Source: Anaeromicrobium sediminis (GTDB lineage Bacteria > Bacillota > Clostridia > Peptostreptococcales > Thermotaleaceae). From it: a DNA stretch of 64,000 nt. A program made the position numbers and the translations under genes. The notes under the pieces were generated by a model that was not told where the DNA came from, did no database searches, and saw only the letters and a list, made by a program, of their open reading frames with translations. Of the stretch, positions 55,348 through 63,074 are shown piece after piece; the first letter of the stretch is position 1, and the number at the start of each line of letters is the position of its first letter. The stretch lies in contig NZ_NIBG01000002.1 in the NCBI RefSeq assembly GCF_002270055.1, forward strand, positions 1-64,000, written 5' to 3'.

Positions 55348-55599
55348 ATGGAAATCATTATTTCAAGTGAAGTTAAAGATTTGATGAGTGAGCGAGGAGT
55401 TGCTAAAGAAGACGTTCAGGCTGTAATAGAAAAGGCTGAAGCAGAAAAGACATTTTTAATTGCTGAAGATGAAAGTATTCTAGCGAAAGCACGTTTAGAC
55501 AATTTTTGTCCATATGTTGCTTACGAAAAAGATGGAGAAACATATACGATCAAGACTGTATATGCCCACCGCGTTCTATTAGGACACGAATTTGAGTAA
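55348..55599 (+). CDS. Small conserved protein of the dehydratase operon
   Basis: 83 residues, MEIIISSEVKDLMSERGV…, with a helical first half and 'NFCPYVAYEKDGETYTIKT' (one Cys) then 'YAHRVLLGHEF'. TGGAGGAAAGAAA precedes the ATG. I do not recognise the family. Between a flavoprotein and a CxxC protein it may be a small redox partner, though a single Cys does not suggest a cluster. Confidence 0.6.
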   Translation: MEIIISSEVKDLMSERGVAKEDVQAVIEKAEAEKTFLIAEDESILAKARLDNFCPYVAYEKDGETYTIKTVYAHRVLLGHEFE

Positions 55600-55653
55600 A
55601 AGTATTAAGCAAGTTTTTGAAATACGTGATTTGAGATTTTGGAGGTGAAAAGA

Positions 55654-55839
55654 ATGTATAAGTGTGGTAAATGTAATGTTGAAATGGAAGAAGAATTTGA
55701 TATTCAAATGAAATATCAAGATATAGATTTACCAGAAGCAGAAGGGTTAAGATGTTCTGTATGCGGAATTGAGTTTTTGGAAGAAAGTGTTGTTGTAGAT
55801 GAATTAAATGGATCTGAAACTATGCTTGAAAGCAAATAA
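55654..55839 (+). CDS. Small two-CxxC redox or zinc protein
   Basis: 61 residues from the ATG at 55654 (GGAGGTGAAAAGA upstream; the longer TTG form would overlap the ribosome site). 'YKCGKCNVEMEEEF' and 'LRCSVCGIEFLEES' give two CxxC knuckles about 35 residues apart, as in rubredoxin-like or zinc-ribbon proteins. It resembles the small redox proteins that NCBI names after DVU_1557, which accompany radical SAM and methyltransferase genes like those downstream; that naming is from memory. Confidence 0.65.
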   Translation: MYKCGKCNVEMEEEFDIQMKYQDIDLPEAEGLRCSVCGIEFLEESVVVDELNGSETMLESK

Positions 55840-55896
55840 GTATTAGAAAGTAAAGATATATAATGTATCTTTATAAATAGATCAAGGGGGGATAAT

Positions 55897-57045
55897 ATGT
55901 CAATTTTAAAAGACTTTCAAACTGTTGCCAATGAGAGACCAGCTGAGCTTAGAAAAGCTAAAGATGAGGGAAAAAAGGTCATTGAATACATTGGACAATA
56001 TGTACCAGAAGAAATGATTTATGCTGCAGGTGCAGAACCATATTTCATGATTAAAGGTGGAGAGCCTGAGCCACCAGATGCTGTACTTGAAGATATGTTA
56101 CGTTTCATGAATCCTTATGCAAGATCATTAGCAGGTTATAACCTAATGGGATTAGACCCTGTAACACCATTTGCAGATTTAATTGTTGCACAACAGTTAG
56201 ATTGTCATGTTGGGCGTATTTCAGAGTTAATGGAATTCCACGGATTACCCGTTTATAAAGTGGGTGTTCCTGTTGAATGGAAGAAAGATTTTGCTAGAAA
56301 ATATTTTAAGCGTTCTTTAGAAAAATTAAAGAAACGTCTTGAAGATGAAACAGGAAACGAAATCACTAATGAAGTATTAAAAGCTGAAGTTGAAAAATCT
56401 AATAAAATTAGAAAAGTGATTAGAGAACTTGATGAATTAAGAAAAGAAGATAATCCTAAAATTAGCGGTCATGATTTTATTAAACTTAATCATTTTACAT
56501 ATAAGGCTAGACCAGAAGTAGCTCTTGACTATCTTGAAAAATTCTATGAAGAAGCTAAAACTTCTGAAGGTAACACTGTTAACGGACCACGTATTTTATT
56601 TGCAGGTCATATCGTTGCTCAAGGGGATTATACTGTTCCTAGATTAATTGAAGAAGCAGGCGGTAAGATTGTAGCAGACATGTTTGATGATGGCCTTCGT
56701 TGGTATAGAAATGATATTGCCACAGAAGGGGATATGATTGAGAATATTCACCAAGCTAAATATCTTGATAAGATTGCTGTAAATATGTTCCAACCAGCAT
56801 GGAATGATAGATATGAGTCTCTTATGGAAATTGTTAAAGAATATAAAGTTGACGCAGTAATATGGTATCAATTGTCATTTGATGAAATCTATGACATGGA
56901 GCATACTGTACTTGCTAAGCGTTTAAGTGAAGCTGGTATTCCATTACTTAAGTTAGAATCTTCATATGAATACTCAAGAGAAGCAATGGGGCCATTACAA
57001 ACACGTATTGAAAGTTTCATTGAAGCTGTAAAGGAGGGAAAATAA
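55897..57045 (+). CDS. 2-hydroxyacyl-CoA dehydratase-like subunit 1 (Cys-poor)
   Basis: 382 residues of the HgdB/BcrC fold: 'VIEYIGQYVPEEMIYAAGAEP', 'MNPYARSLAGYNLMGL', 'PRILFAGHIV' and the ending 'LLKLESSY…GPLQTRIESFIEAV'. Family members normally bind a [4Fe-4S] cluster through conserved Cys, one in the segment before 'YARS' and one in the 'FCD' segment near the C-terminus. Here these read MNPYARS and LSFDEIYD, and the whole protein has a single Cys ('QLDCHVG'). It may thus be a cluster-free partner subunit. AAGGGGGG before the ATG; the next gene follows after one base. Confidence 0.8.
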   Translation: MSILKDFQTVANERPAELRKAKDEGKKVIEYIGQYVPEEMIYAAGAEPYFMIKGGEPEPPDAVLEDMLRFMNPYARSLAGYNLMGLDPVTPFADLIVAQQLDCHVGRISELMEFHGLPVYKVGVPVEWKKDFARKYFKRSLEKLKKRLEDETGNEITNEVLKAEVEKSNKIRKVIRELDELRKEDNPKISGHDFIKLNHFTYKARPEVALDYLEKFYEEAKTSEGNTVNGPRILFAGHIVAQGDYTVPRLIEEAGGKIVADMFDDGLRWYRNDIATEGDMIENIHQAKYLDKIAVNMFQPAWNDRYESLMEIVKEYKVDAVIWYQLSFDEIYDMEHTVLAKRLSEAGIPLLKLESSYEYSREAMGPLQTRIESFIEAVKEGK

Positions 57046-57046
57046 C

Positions 57047-58471
57047 ATGTCAAAAGTTTATAGAGAATTCCTAGAGCTTTGTGCATTTGATGAAAGCGAA
57101 ATTGAAGAATTACTTCCTCTATGGATTGAAGGATCAAAGAAGCTTGGATTAACAGAAGAAGATGTTGCCTATGCAAAAGATGAATGGATTCCTGAGCATT
57201 GGGATATTCAATACTTAGGTATCAGAAAAATGCTTGGTGCATATATTAGGGAAGCAATTGAAATTTCAAAGCTTCATCAATATAAAGAAGATGGTGTTAA
57301 AATCGTATATGGAATTATCCCTGCAATCAGTACTAATTATTACGCTATTAAAGCTGCAGGAAAGGATAAAGTATTTGTTACATTCCCTGACATTCATTTA
57401 GTAACTATTCTAAACGGTATCTTCCACAAGGTAGATGATTATTTGTATAAAGCTGAAGAAGATGGTATGACTTATGGTTGCCGTCACTGTGCATTAAACA
57501 AAACACGTATTGGTGCAAAAGCCAATAACATTATTCCATCACCAGATGTTATCTGGTCATGGGGACTTAATTGTGATGAAGGTCCAAAAACTGATGAGTA
57601 CATTGCAGGGCTTTACGGTGAAGACTGGAAATATGTTGTTTCTAGAATTCCACATGATACACCATATGGTCATGTTGATGATGAAGATGACGAAAGAGTT
57701 GAATATTTAGCTGAAGTATTAAAAGACGGACAAAAGGAAATCGAAAAAATTATCGGTATTGATGTTAGTGATGAACATTTAGCTCAAGCAGTTAAAGATC
57801 AAGCTAAATATTCGTTTAAATATAGCCAATTAGTATCATTAGTATGTAAGAGTAACCCCCAGGTTATTCACGGAAGTGCCCTTACAAATTTCGGCCAACC
57901 TATGGCTATACCATTTAACTCAGGACAAAAGTATATGGAAGAAGCAATGGATATTATGATTAGAGAATGTAAGAAAGCTCGTAAAGCAGGTACTGGTGTA
58001 TTACCTAAGGATGCACCAAAACTAGGTTCTTACTTTGTACCATTCGCTGTGCCATGGGTTGATAAAATTTTTGATGAAAATGGTATAGGAACAACATTTA
58101 GTTTAACATTTACACCTGCTAAGAGCCAGTTAAAGCCTTCACGCTTTGAAGATCCATTCAAGCAAACAGCAGAAGCTTGGTTAAAGATGTCATTTGGACA
58201 AAATATGGGTTATGAAGTAGCCAATATGATTGATAAGGTTGAATCAAATAAACCTTTTGATGGTCTGTTACTTGGATTCTTTGACTTTGATAGATGGTTA
58301 GGAGCTCATCATAAGATGGCTGCTAAGTTAATTGAAAAAGAAACAGGTGTTCCTACTTTCTACATGGAATCTGATTTCTGGGATGATCGTGATTACAGTC
58401 CAGAAGCCCTTAGAACACGTATTGAAAGTATTGCACAGGTTATAAAACTTAAGAAAGAAGCAAGTAAGTAA
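57047..58471 (+). CDS. 2-hydroxyacyl-CoA dehydratase-like subunit 2
   Basis: 474 residues, longer than usual HgdA/HgdB subunits. 'YGCRHCALNKTRIGA' (CxxC near 143) and 'WSWGLNCDEGPKTDEY' (Cys near 172) are likely cluster ligands, with further Cys in 'LVCKSNPQ' and 'RECKKAR'. C-terminal 'LLGFFDFDRWLGAHHKMAAKLI' and 'YSPEALRTRIESIAQV' match the family. In characterised enzymes an activator donates one electron at the cost of ATP so that the subunits can carry out ketyl-radical dehydration or a related reduction. AAGGAGGG before the ATG. Confidence 0.82.
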   Translation: MSKVYREFLELCAFDESEIEELLPLWIEGSKKLGLTEEDVAYAKDEWIPEHWDIQYLGIRKMLGAYIREAIEISKLHQYKEDGVKIVYGIIPAISTNYYAIKAAGKDKVFVTFPDIHLVTILNGIFHKVDDYLYKAEEDGMTYGCRHCALNKTRIGAKANNIIPSPDVIWSWGLNCDEGPKTDEYIAGLYGEDWKYVVSRIPHDTPYGHVDDEDDERVEYLAEVLKDGQKEIEKIIGIDVSDEHLAQAVKDQAKYSFKYSQLVSLVCKSNPQVIHGSALTNFGQPMAIPFNSGQKYMEEAMDIMIRECKKARKAGTGVLPKDAPKLGSYFVPFAVPWVDKIFDENGIGTTFSLTFTPAKSQLKPSRFEDPFKQTAEAWLKMSFGQNMGYEVANMIDKVESNKPFDGLLLGFFDFDRWLGAHHKMAAKLIEKETGVPTFYMESDFWDDRDYSPEALRTRIESIAQVIKLKKEASK

Positions 58472-58474
58472 TTA

Positions 58475-58507
58475 TTTCAGGCAGTCTGCAGATGTAGGCT
58501 GCCTGAA
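58475..58507 (+). other. Stable hairpin inside the operon
   Basis: TTTCAGGCAG…CTGCCTGAAA with a bulged stem, four bases after the subunit 2 stop and just before the activator ribosome site. No T-tract follows on this strand, so it more likely sets mRNA stability or expression ratio than ends transcription. Confidence 0.55.
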
Positions 58508-58524
58508 AAAAAAGAGGTGATTTT

Positions 58525-59325
58525 GTGGGAAAATATTTTGCAGGTGTTGATATTGGATCAACAACAAGTAAGTGTGTTATTACAGATGAAGCAGGTAATA
58601 TGTTAGCCTTTAAGTTAACAGATACATTATTTGATAGAGATAAAAGTGGTAAAATAGTTTTTTATGAAGCTTTGGAAGAATCAGGGATTAAAGAAGAAGA
58701 TATAGCTTATATCGTATCCACTGGATATGGTAGACGTTCATTTTCAATGGCAAATGATGTTACACCAGAAATTATAGCTCACGCAAAAGGGACTGTTAAA
58801 TTATATCCGGGAACACGTACGATTATTGACATTGGTGGTCAGGATAGTAAGGTTATAGCAATTGACGATTTAGGAATTATCGAGAAATTTGAAATGAATG
58901 ACAAATGTGCTGCAGGAACAGGGCGTTTTTTTGAAGTTTTGACAAATCGTTTATTAAGTATTGATATGGATGAATTAGGACCTATGTGTTTAAAGGCGAC
59001 AAATCCTCCAGCAATCAGTAGTATGTGTACCATTTTTGCAGAAAGTGAAATTATATCTATGTTGTCAACGGGTATTCCCAGTGAGGACATTGCCATGGGT
59101 ATGGCACTGTCTGTAGCCAAAAGAGTTATAGCTATGGGTAAGGCAGGACAAATCAGATATAAGGAGCCTATCATTTTTTCTGGTGGTGTTGCCAATAATG
59201 AAGGGGTTAGAAAAGCTTTTTCAGACATATTGAATAAAGAGGTTATTGCGGTTCAAAACCCACAGAATACTGCTGCACTAGGTGCTGCTATGATTGCCAT
59301 TGCAAAATACAAAGAACAGAAATAA
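58525..59325 (+). CDS. 2-hydroxyacyl-CoA dehydratase activator ATPase
   Basis: 266 residues of the BadF/BcrA/HgdC (ASKHA) group: 'FAGVDIGSTTSKCVI' (phosphate 1), 'IDIGGQDSKVIAID' (phosphate 2), 'FEMNDKCAAGTGRFFE' with Cys-128-type ligand, and 'ISSMCTIFAESEI' with the second Cys. The homodimer holds one [4Fe-4S] cluster between subunits and uses ATP to inject an electron into the dehydratase. GTG start with GAGGTGA eight bases upstream. Fits as partner of the two preceding genes. Confidence 0.92.
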   Translation: MGKYFAGVDIGSTTSKCVITDEAGNMLAFKLTDTLFDRDKSGKIVFYEALEESGIKEEDIAYIVSTGYGRRSFSMANDVTPEIIAHAKGTVKLYPGTRTIIDIGGQDSKVIAIDDLGIIEKFEMNDKCAAGTGRFFEVLTNRLLSIDMDELGPMCLKATNPPAISSMCTIFAESEIISMLSTGIPSEDIAMGMALSVAKRVIAMGKAGQIRYKEPIIFSGGVANNEGVRKAFSDILNKEVIAVQNPQNTAALGAAMIAIAKYKEQK

Positions 59326-59376
59326 TTATATAATTTATGAATAATCTTAATGAATACTTATATAAAGGAGTACGTA

Positions 59377-60108
59377 ATGCTTGAATTAGATAATATTTGC
59401 TGGCAGGCAGATGGAAAGAAAATTATAAATAACATTTCTATGAATTTTGAAAAAAATAAAATGTATGCAATAACTGGACCTAATGGAAGTGGTAAATCAT
59501 CATTGGTAAAGATTATTGCAGGTATTCATAAACAAAGTTCAGGGAATATATATTTGGATGGGAACTGCATTGATTCCCTAAACATTACAAAACGAGCAGG
59601 AGAGCATATTGCCTATTCTTTTCAAAGTCCGGTCCTATTTAGAGGTGTCACAGTTTCGGAACTTTTAGATATTGCTATGAAAAATAGCAGAAATCCTTAC
59701 AACAAAGTGGAGCTATTGTCCTTTGTTGGTTTGGATGCAAGGGTTTATCTAAATCGAAGCATGGACGGCACTCTTTCTGGTGGAGAGCTTAAGCGAATAG
59801 AAATTGCCACTGTTTTAGCGAGGAATGCTGAAGTTCTTATTTTAGATGAACCGGAAGCGGGCATTGATTTATGGAGCTTCAAACGTTTCATAGAGACAAT
59901 CAATAATATACATGAGCATTTTGAAACAACGATTATTATGATTTCTCATCAGGAACGACTTTTAGCAATGACTGATTATGTGATTTATATGAAAAATGGC
60001 CGAATTGAACATGTTTATAATCAAGAGTCATTTACCAAACATATGAATGGTGAACGTGATTATGAAGATAAAATAAAATGTATTAACAGGGAGCTGCTTT
60101 ATGATTAA
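59377..60108 (+). CDS. SufC-like ABC ATPase (minimal SMS/SUF type)
   Basis: 243 residues from the ATG at 59377 with AAAGGAGTACGTA upstream. Walker A 'GPNGSGKSSLVKIIAG', signature 'LSGGELKRIEIATVLARN', Walker B 'VLILDEPEAGIDLW' and switch His 'IMISHQE'. This is the SufC pattern (the EAGxD box is typical) and it pairs with a short SufB/D-like gene overlapping it by eight bases. Such two-gene SmsCB systems are the minimal Fe-S cluster scaffold of many anaerobes. Within this operon it may be dedicated to the dehydratase or radical SAM proteins. Confidence 0.82.
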   Translation: MLELDNICWQADGKKIINNISMNFEKNKMYAITGPNGSGKSSLVKIIAGIHKQSSGNIYLDGNCIDSLNITKRAGEHIAYSFQSPVLFRGVTVSELLDIAMKNSRNPYNKVELLSFVGLDARVYLNRSMDGTLSGGELKRIEIATVLARNAEVLILDEPEAGIDLWSFKRFIETINNIHEHFETTIIMISHQERLLAMTDYVIYMKNGRIEHVYNQESFTKHMNGERDYEDKIKCINRELLYD

Positions 60109-61027
60109 TAATGTAACAACTAATTTAATGAAAAAAATAGCGCAACTGCATGAAATACCCCAGGGAGCTCATAGTATACGTAAAAATGGTGAAGTTGTTT
60201 CAATGAATAGTACGGAGCACATTTTAATTACTTCGAAAGAGGATGTAGAAGGTTTAGATATTCGCATATCTAGTGAGTGTCAGAAAGAAAGTCTTCATAT
60301 GCCTGTAATCATTGAGAATGAAGATATTTCAGAGACTGTATATAATACTTTTTATATTGGTGGTGGTGCTGATGTGACTATTATAGCAGGATGTGGTCTT
60401 CATAATGAGGGCAATGAGAGCAACAAGTCAGAACATAATGGTATCCATGAGTTTCATATAGGAAAGTGGGCCAAAGTGACTTATATTGAGACCCATTATG
60501 CAAGTGGAACGGTGGAAACTTCAAAGGTTTTGAATCCAAAGACAATTTTTCATATAGAAAAGGATGCCACAGTAACCCTTGAAATGGTTCAATTAGGTGG
60601 TGTCAATAAATCCGATAGAGACACTAAAGTTATACTTAAAGATCGTGCTAAGTTGATCATTAGTGAACGGTTAATGACTGAAGATGATCAGATTGCTAAA
60701 TCAGATATTGTTGTAAATTTAGATGGTAAAGACTCATCTGCACAGATTGTTTCAAGATCCGTAGCAAGGAACAATTCAGAGCAGACATATACCTTTGATT
60801 TAGTAGGTAATAATGCATCTAGAGGTCATATTGAATGTGATGCAATCATTATGGATAAGGCTAAAGTCATTTCAAAACCTGTAGTATCAGCATTTCATGC
60901 AGATGCAAATTTAGTTCACGAAGCGGCTATAGGAAAAATAGAAGCAGAACAGATTATTAAGCTAATGACTTTAGGAATGACTGAAAAAGAATCAGAAGAG
61001 ACCATTATTAATGGATTTTTGAAATAG
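60101..61027 (+). CDS. SufB/SufD-like scaffold protein
   Basis: 308 residues, short for SufB (about 470) and typical for the SmsB form. The core is a right-handed beta-helix pattern ('FHIGKWAKVTYIETHYASG', 'DRAKLIISERLM'), and the C-terminal 'AFHADANLVHEAAIGKIEAE' is the conserved SufBD end with His and Glu candidates for cluster assembly. It starts inside the SufC-like gene (8-base overlap), so the two are co-translated and likely form one complex. No conserved scaffold Cys is evident near the C-terminus. Confidence 0.8.
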   Translation: MINNVTTNLMKKIAQLHEIPQGAHSIRKNGEVVSMNSTEHILITSKEDVEGLDIRISSECQKESLHMPVIIENEDISETVYNTFYIGGGADVTIIAGCGLHNEGNESNKSEHNGIHEFHIGKWAKVTYIETHYASGTVETSKVLNPKTIFHIEKDATVTLEMVQLGGVNKSDRDTKVILKDRAKLIISERLMTEDDQIAKSDIVVNLDGKDSSAQIVSRSVARNNSEQTYTFDLVGNNASRGHIECDAIIMDKAKVISKPVVSAFHADANLVHEAAIGKIEAEQIIKLMTLGMTEKESEETIINGFLK

Positions 61028-61038
61028 AGGTATAGATT

Positions 61039-61749
61039 ATGGGACAAGAGAAACTTATAAAAATATTTGGAGAACGACCAACACGTATGGATTTACTGAA
61101 AGACAGTATCAGTAGAATTGAACTGACTAAGGAAAGTAGAATTCTAGAAGCAGGTTGTTCATTTGGTGACGGTATCGCTTACGCTTGTGAGTATACAGGT
61201 GCATCAGGATATGGGATTGATCTATTAGAAGATTATATTGTAAAAGCTAGGGAAAAACATAAAAACATTGATTTTCAAGTTGGTAGTGTTTATGGTTTGT
61301 CTTATGATAATGACTTTTTTGACCTTGTTTTTTCTCAAGCGGCCTTTTCGTTATTAAAAGAAAAGGATAAGGCAATTAAAGAATATTATAGGACTCTAAA
61401 ACCGGGTGGACATGTTATTATTAATGATTTTGTTATTAAGGAAAAGGTTGAGGGGATGGTAATGGAAGAAATGGATTTTATTCCTTGCTTCAATTCAATC
61501 GGAACTATTGAAGAATATGTTAATTATTTCAAAGAGGAAGGGTTTAAGGTTGTGCTGGCTGAAGACCGTTACAGTGAGATTGTCCGTACAACTTTGCATT
61601 TGTCTAAAGAATATAAATGTACACCAATGGAGATGGCAGCTTTATTTGCACAAATTCTTGGGAATTCTGAAGATTCTGTGCAAAGAAGTCAATGTTTTTT
61701 TAATCGAGCAAAAGTAAGCTATGGGCAACTAATATTTAAAAAAGTGTGA
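61039..61749 (+). CDS. SAM-dependent methyltransferase of the radical SAM locus
   Basis: 236 residues. 'RILEAGCSFGDGIAYACEY' (motif I), 'YGIDLLEDYI', 'NDFFDLVFSQAAFSLL' and 'YRTLKPGGHVIINDFV' are class I methyltransferase motifs, close to ubiquinone/menaquinone-type enzymes. It resembles the group NCBI calls the DVU_1556 family methyltransferase, known to me only by its repeated pairing with a radical SAM gene like the one at 63075. Eleven bases after the SufB-like gene; its TGA overlaps the next start. Confidence 0.78.
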   Translation: MGQEKLIKIFGERPTRMDLLKDSISRIELTKESRILEAGCSFGDGIAYACEYTGASGYGIDLLEDYIVKAREKHKNIDFQVGSVYGLSYDNDFFDLVFSQAAFSLLKEKDKAIKEYYRTLKPGGHVIINDFVIKEKVEGMVMEEMDFIPCFNSIGTIEEYVNYFKEEGFKVVLAEDRYSEIVRTTLHLSKEYKCTPMEMAALFAQILGNSEDSVQRSQCFFNRAKVSYGQLIFKKV

Positions 61750-63068
61750 TGAATATGAAAAGACTATTAAAACAGTTAGGATTTAATGATGAAGAGATAA
61801 TTTTATATAGTAATGAAATCAGTAGGTTCCAAAAGATACTTAGTTTAACAGAAGATCATATTGAAAAATGTGCAAAGAATTTGAATGTTAATTTTGATTT
61901 ATCTTTTAAAAGTATTAGGATGCTCTTAAAAGAGTTGTTTACATGTGTGTTTTCAGATTTTAGGAAAATTGAAGATGGGGAGCAGAGCGTGATTCAGATA
62001 GCAATTCCTATGCCTAATGCAATACCTGGAGTGGTGAGTCAATTGACTGAGAAGCTTCATGTGAGTTCATCAGAGTATATACTAATTTATTTGGCAGGTA
62101 TCATTTTTGATGTATATCATCAAATAGGTGGAGAAGGGCCTAATCACTGTAAACGTTGTGGTTTAAATTTATCGAGAGAAACCCTTTATCATAATCCTTT
62201 TTATTTGAAACCAAATGGTATCATCACGTGTCTAGGATATTGTGATGAAATTCACAAAGTTGGGGAGCTATTAGAAATTGAACATGGGATACCTCATTAT
62301 AATCTTACTCAGATTCATGGTATAACCTATGAAAATCAAAAAGAGTATTTGAAGACCGCATTAACCGGTTTTTTAATGGAGATGACAGGGGCATCGGAAG
62401 AAGGGGTAATAGAATCTTTAGAGAAAATGAATCAAGGCAATCTTGAAATTAATCTTTTATTAAATAAGATTCAGACACTGACGCTAAAGTCACCACATGT
62501 ATATGTGACCTTTAATGAAATCTCGATCCTGAACATTTTAAATCTCATTTACTTAGAAGATCATCATAATAAAGCAAAAAATATATTGAAATTGTTCGTA
62601 AGGGAGCTAAAGGAAAAGATGAAGGGGGATGCATATATTATGAAAAATCCGATTAGAATTGGATGTATGCATCTTCCATTTACTAATGCCCATATGGATC
62701 GTATTTTTAGAGAACATAATGCAGCAGTTGTTGTATCGAGTATGTATGCGAGTGACCCTGAGCCTATACCTTCTGCGAGCATCTTTGATAGATGTCTTAG
62801 TCCTTTTTTTAGATATAAAATGCTGACAGAATTAGAAGATAAACGTCGGTTTATAGATAAAATTATTGAAGATTATAGTTTAGATGTTTTTTTATTTGGA
62901 CAGTTTGAGAATGACCGGGCTCTAGGTGGCAACCAAACTTTAATTATGGAGAACTTGGATCATAAGAATAAAGCCTATTATTTATCAATTCATAACTGGC
63001 AAAAGATGGGGCTCAATCATTCAATGAAGCTAGAGAGTTTGGTAGAGGTCATAAAAGAAAGGATGTAA
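61749..63068 (+). CDS. Third dehydratase-like (HgdB-fold) Cys protein
   Basis: About 439 residues, starting MNMKRLLKQLGFNDEEI. 'NHCKRCGLNLSRE' and 'ITCLGYCDEIHKVGELLE' correspond to the CxxC and NCDE segments of the protein at 57047, and the C-terminal half ('GCMHLPFTNAHMDRIF', 'FLFGQFENDRALGGNQTLIMENL') has the HgdB/BcrC layout. It is a paralogue of subunit 2 and stands alone between the methyltransferase and the radical SAM gene. Homodimeric relatives such as double-cubane-cluster proteins work without a second subunit, so an independent reductase role is possible. The start overlaps the previous stop (TGATG). Confidence 0.7.
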   Translation: MNMKRLLKQLGFNDEEIILYSNEISRFQKILSLTEDHIEKCAKNLNVNFDLSFKSIRMLLKELFTCVFSDFRKIEDGEQSVIQIAIPMPNAIPGVVSQLTEKLHVSSSEYILIYLAGIIFDVYHQIGGEGPNHCKRCGLNLSRETLYHNPFYLKPNGIITCLGYCDEIHKVGELLEIEHGIPHYNLTQIHGITYENQKEYLKTALTGFLMEMTGASEEGVIESLEKMNQGNLEINLLLNKIQTLTLKSPHVYVTFNEISILNILNLIYLEDHHNKAKNILKLFVRELKEKMKGDAYIMKNPIRIGCMHLPFTNAHMDRIFREHNAAVVVSSMYASDPEPIPSASIFDRCLSPFFRYKMLTELEDKRRFIDKIIEDYSLDVFLFGQFENDRALGGNQTLIMENLDHKNKAYYLSIHNWQKMGLNHSMKLESLVEVIKERM

Positions 63069-63074
63069 AGACTA

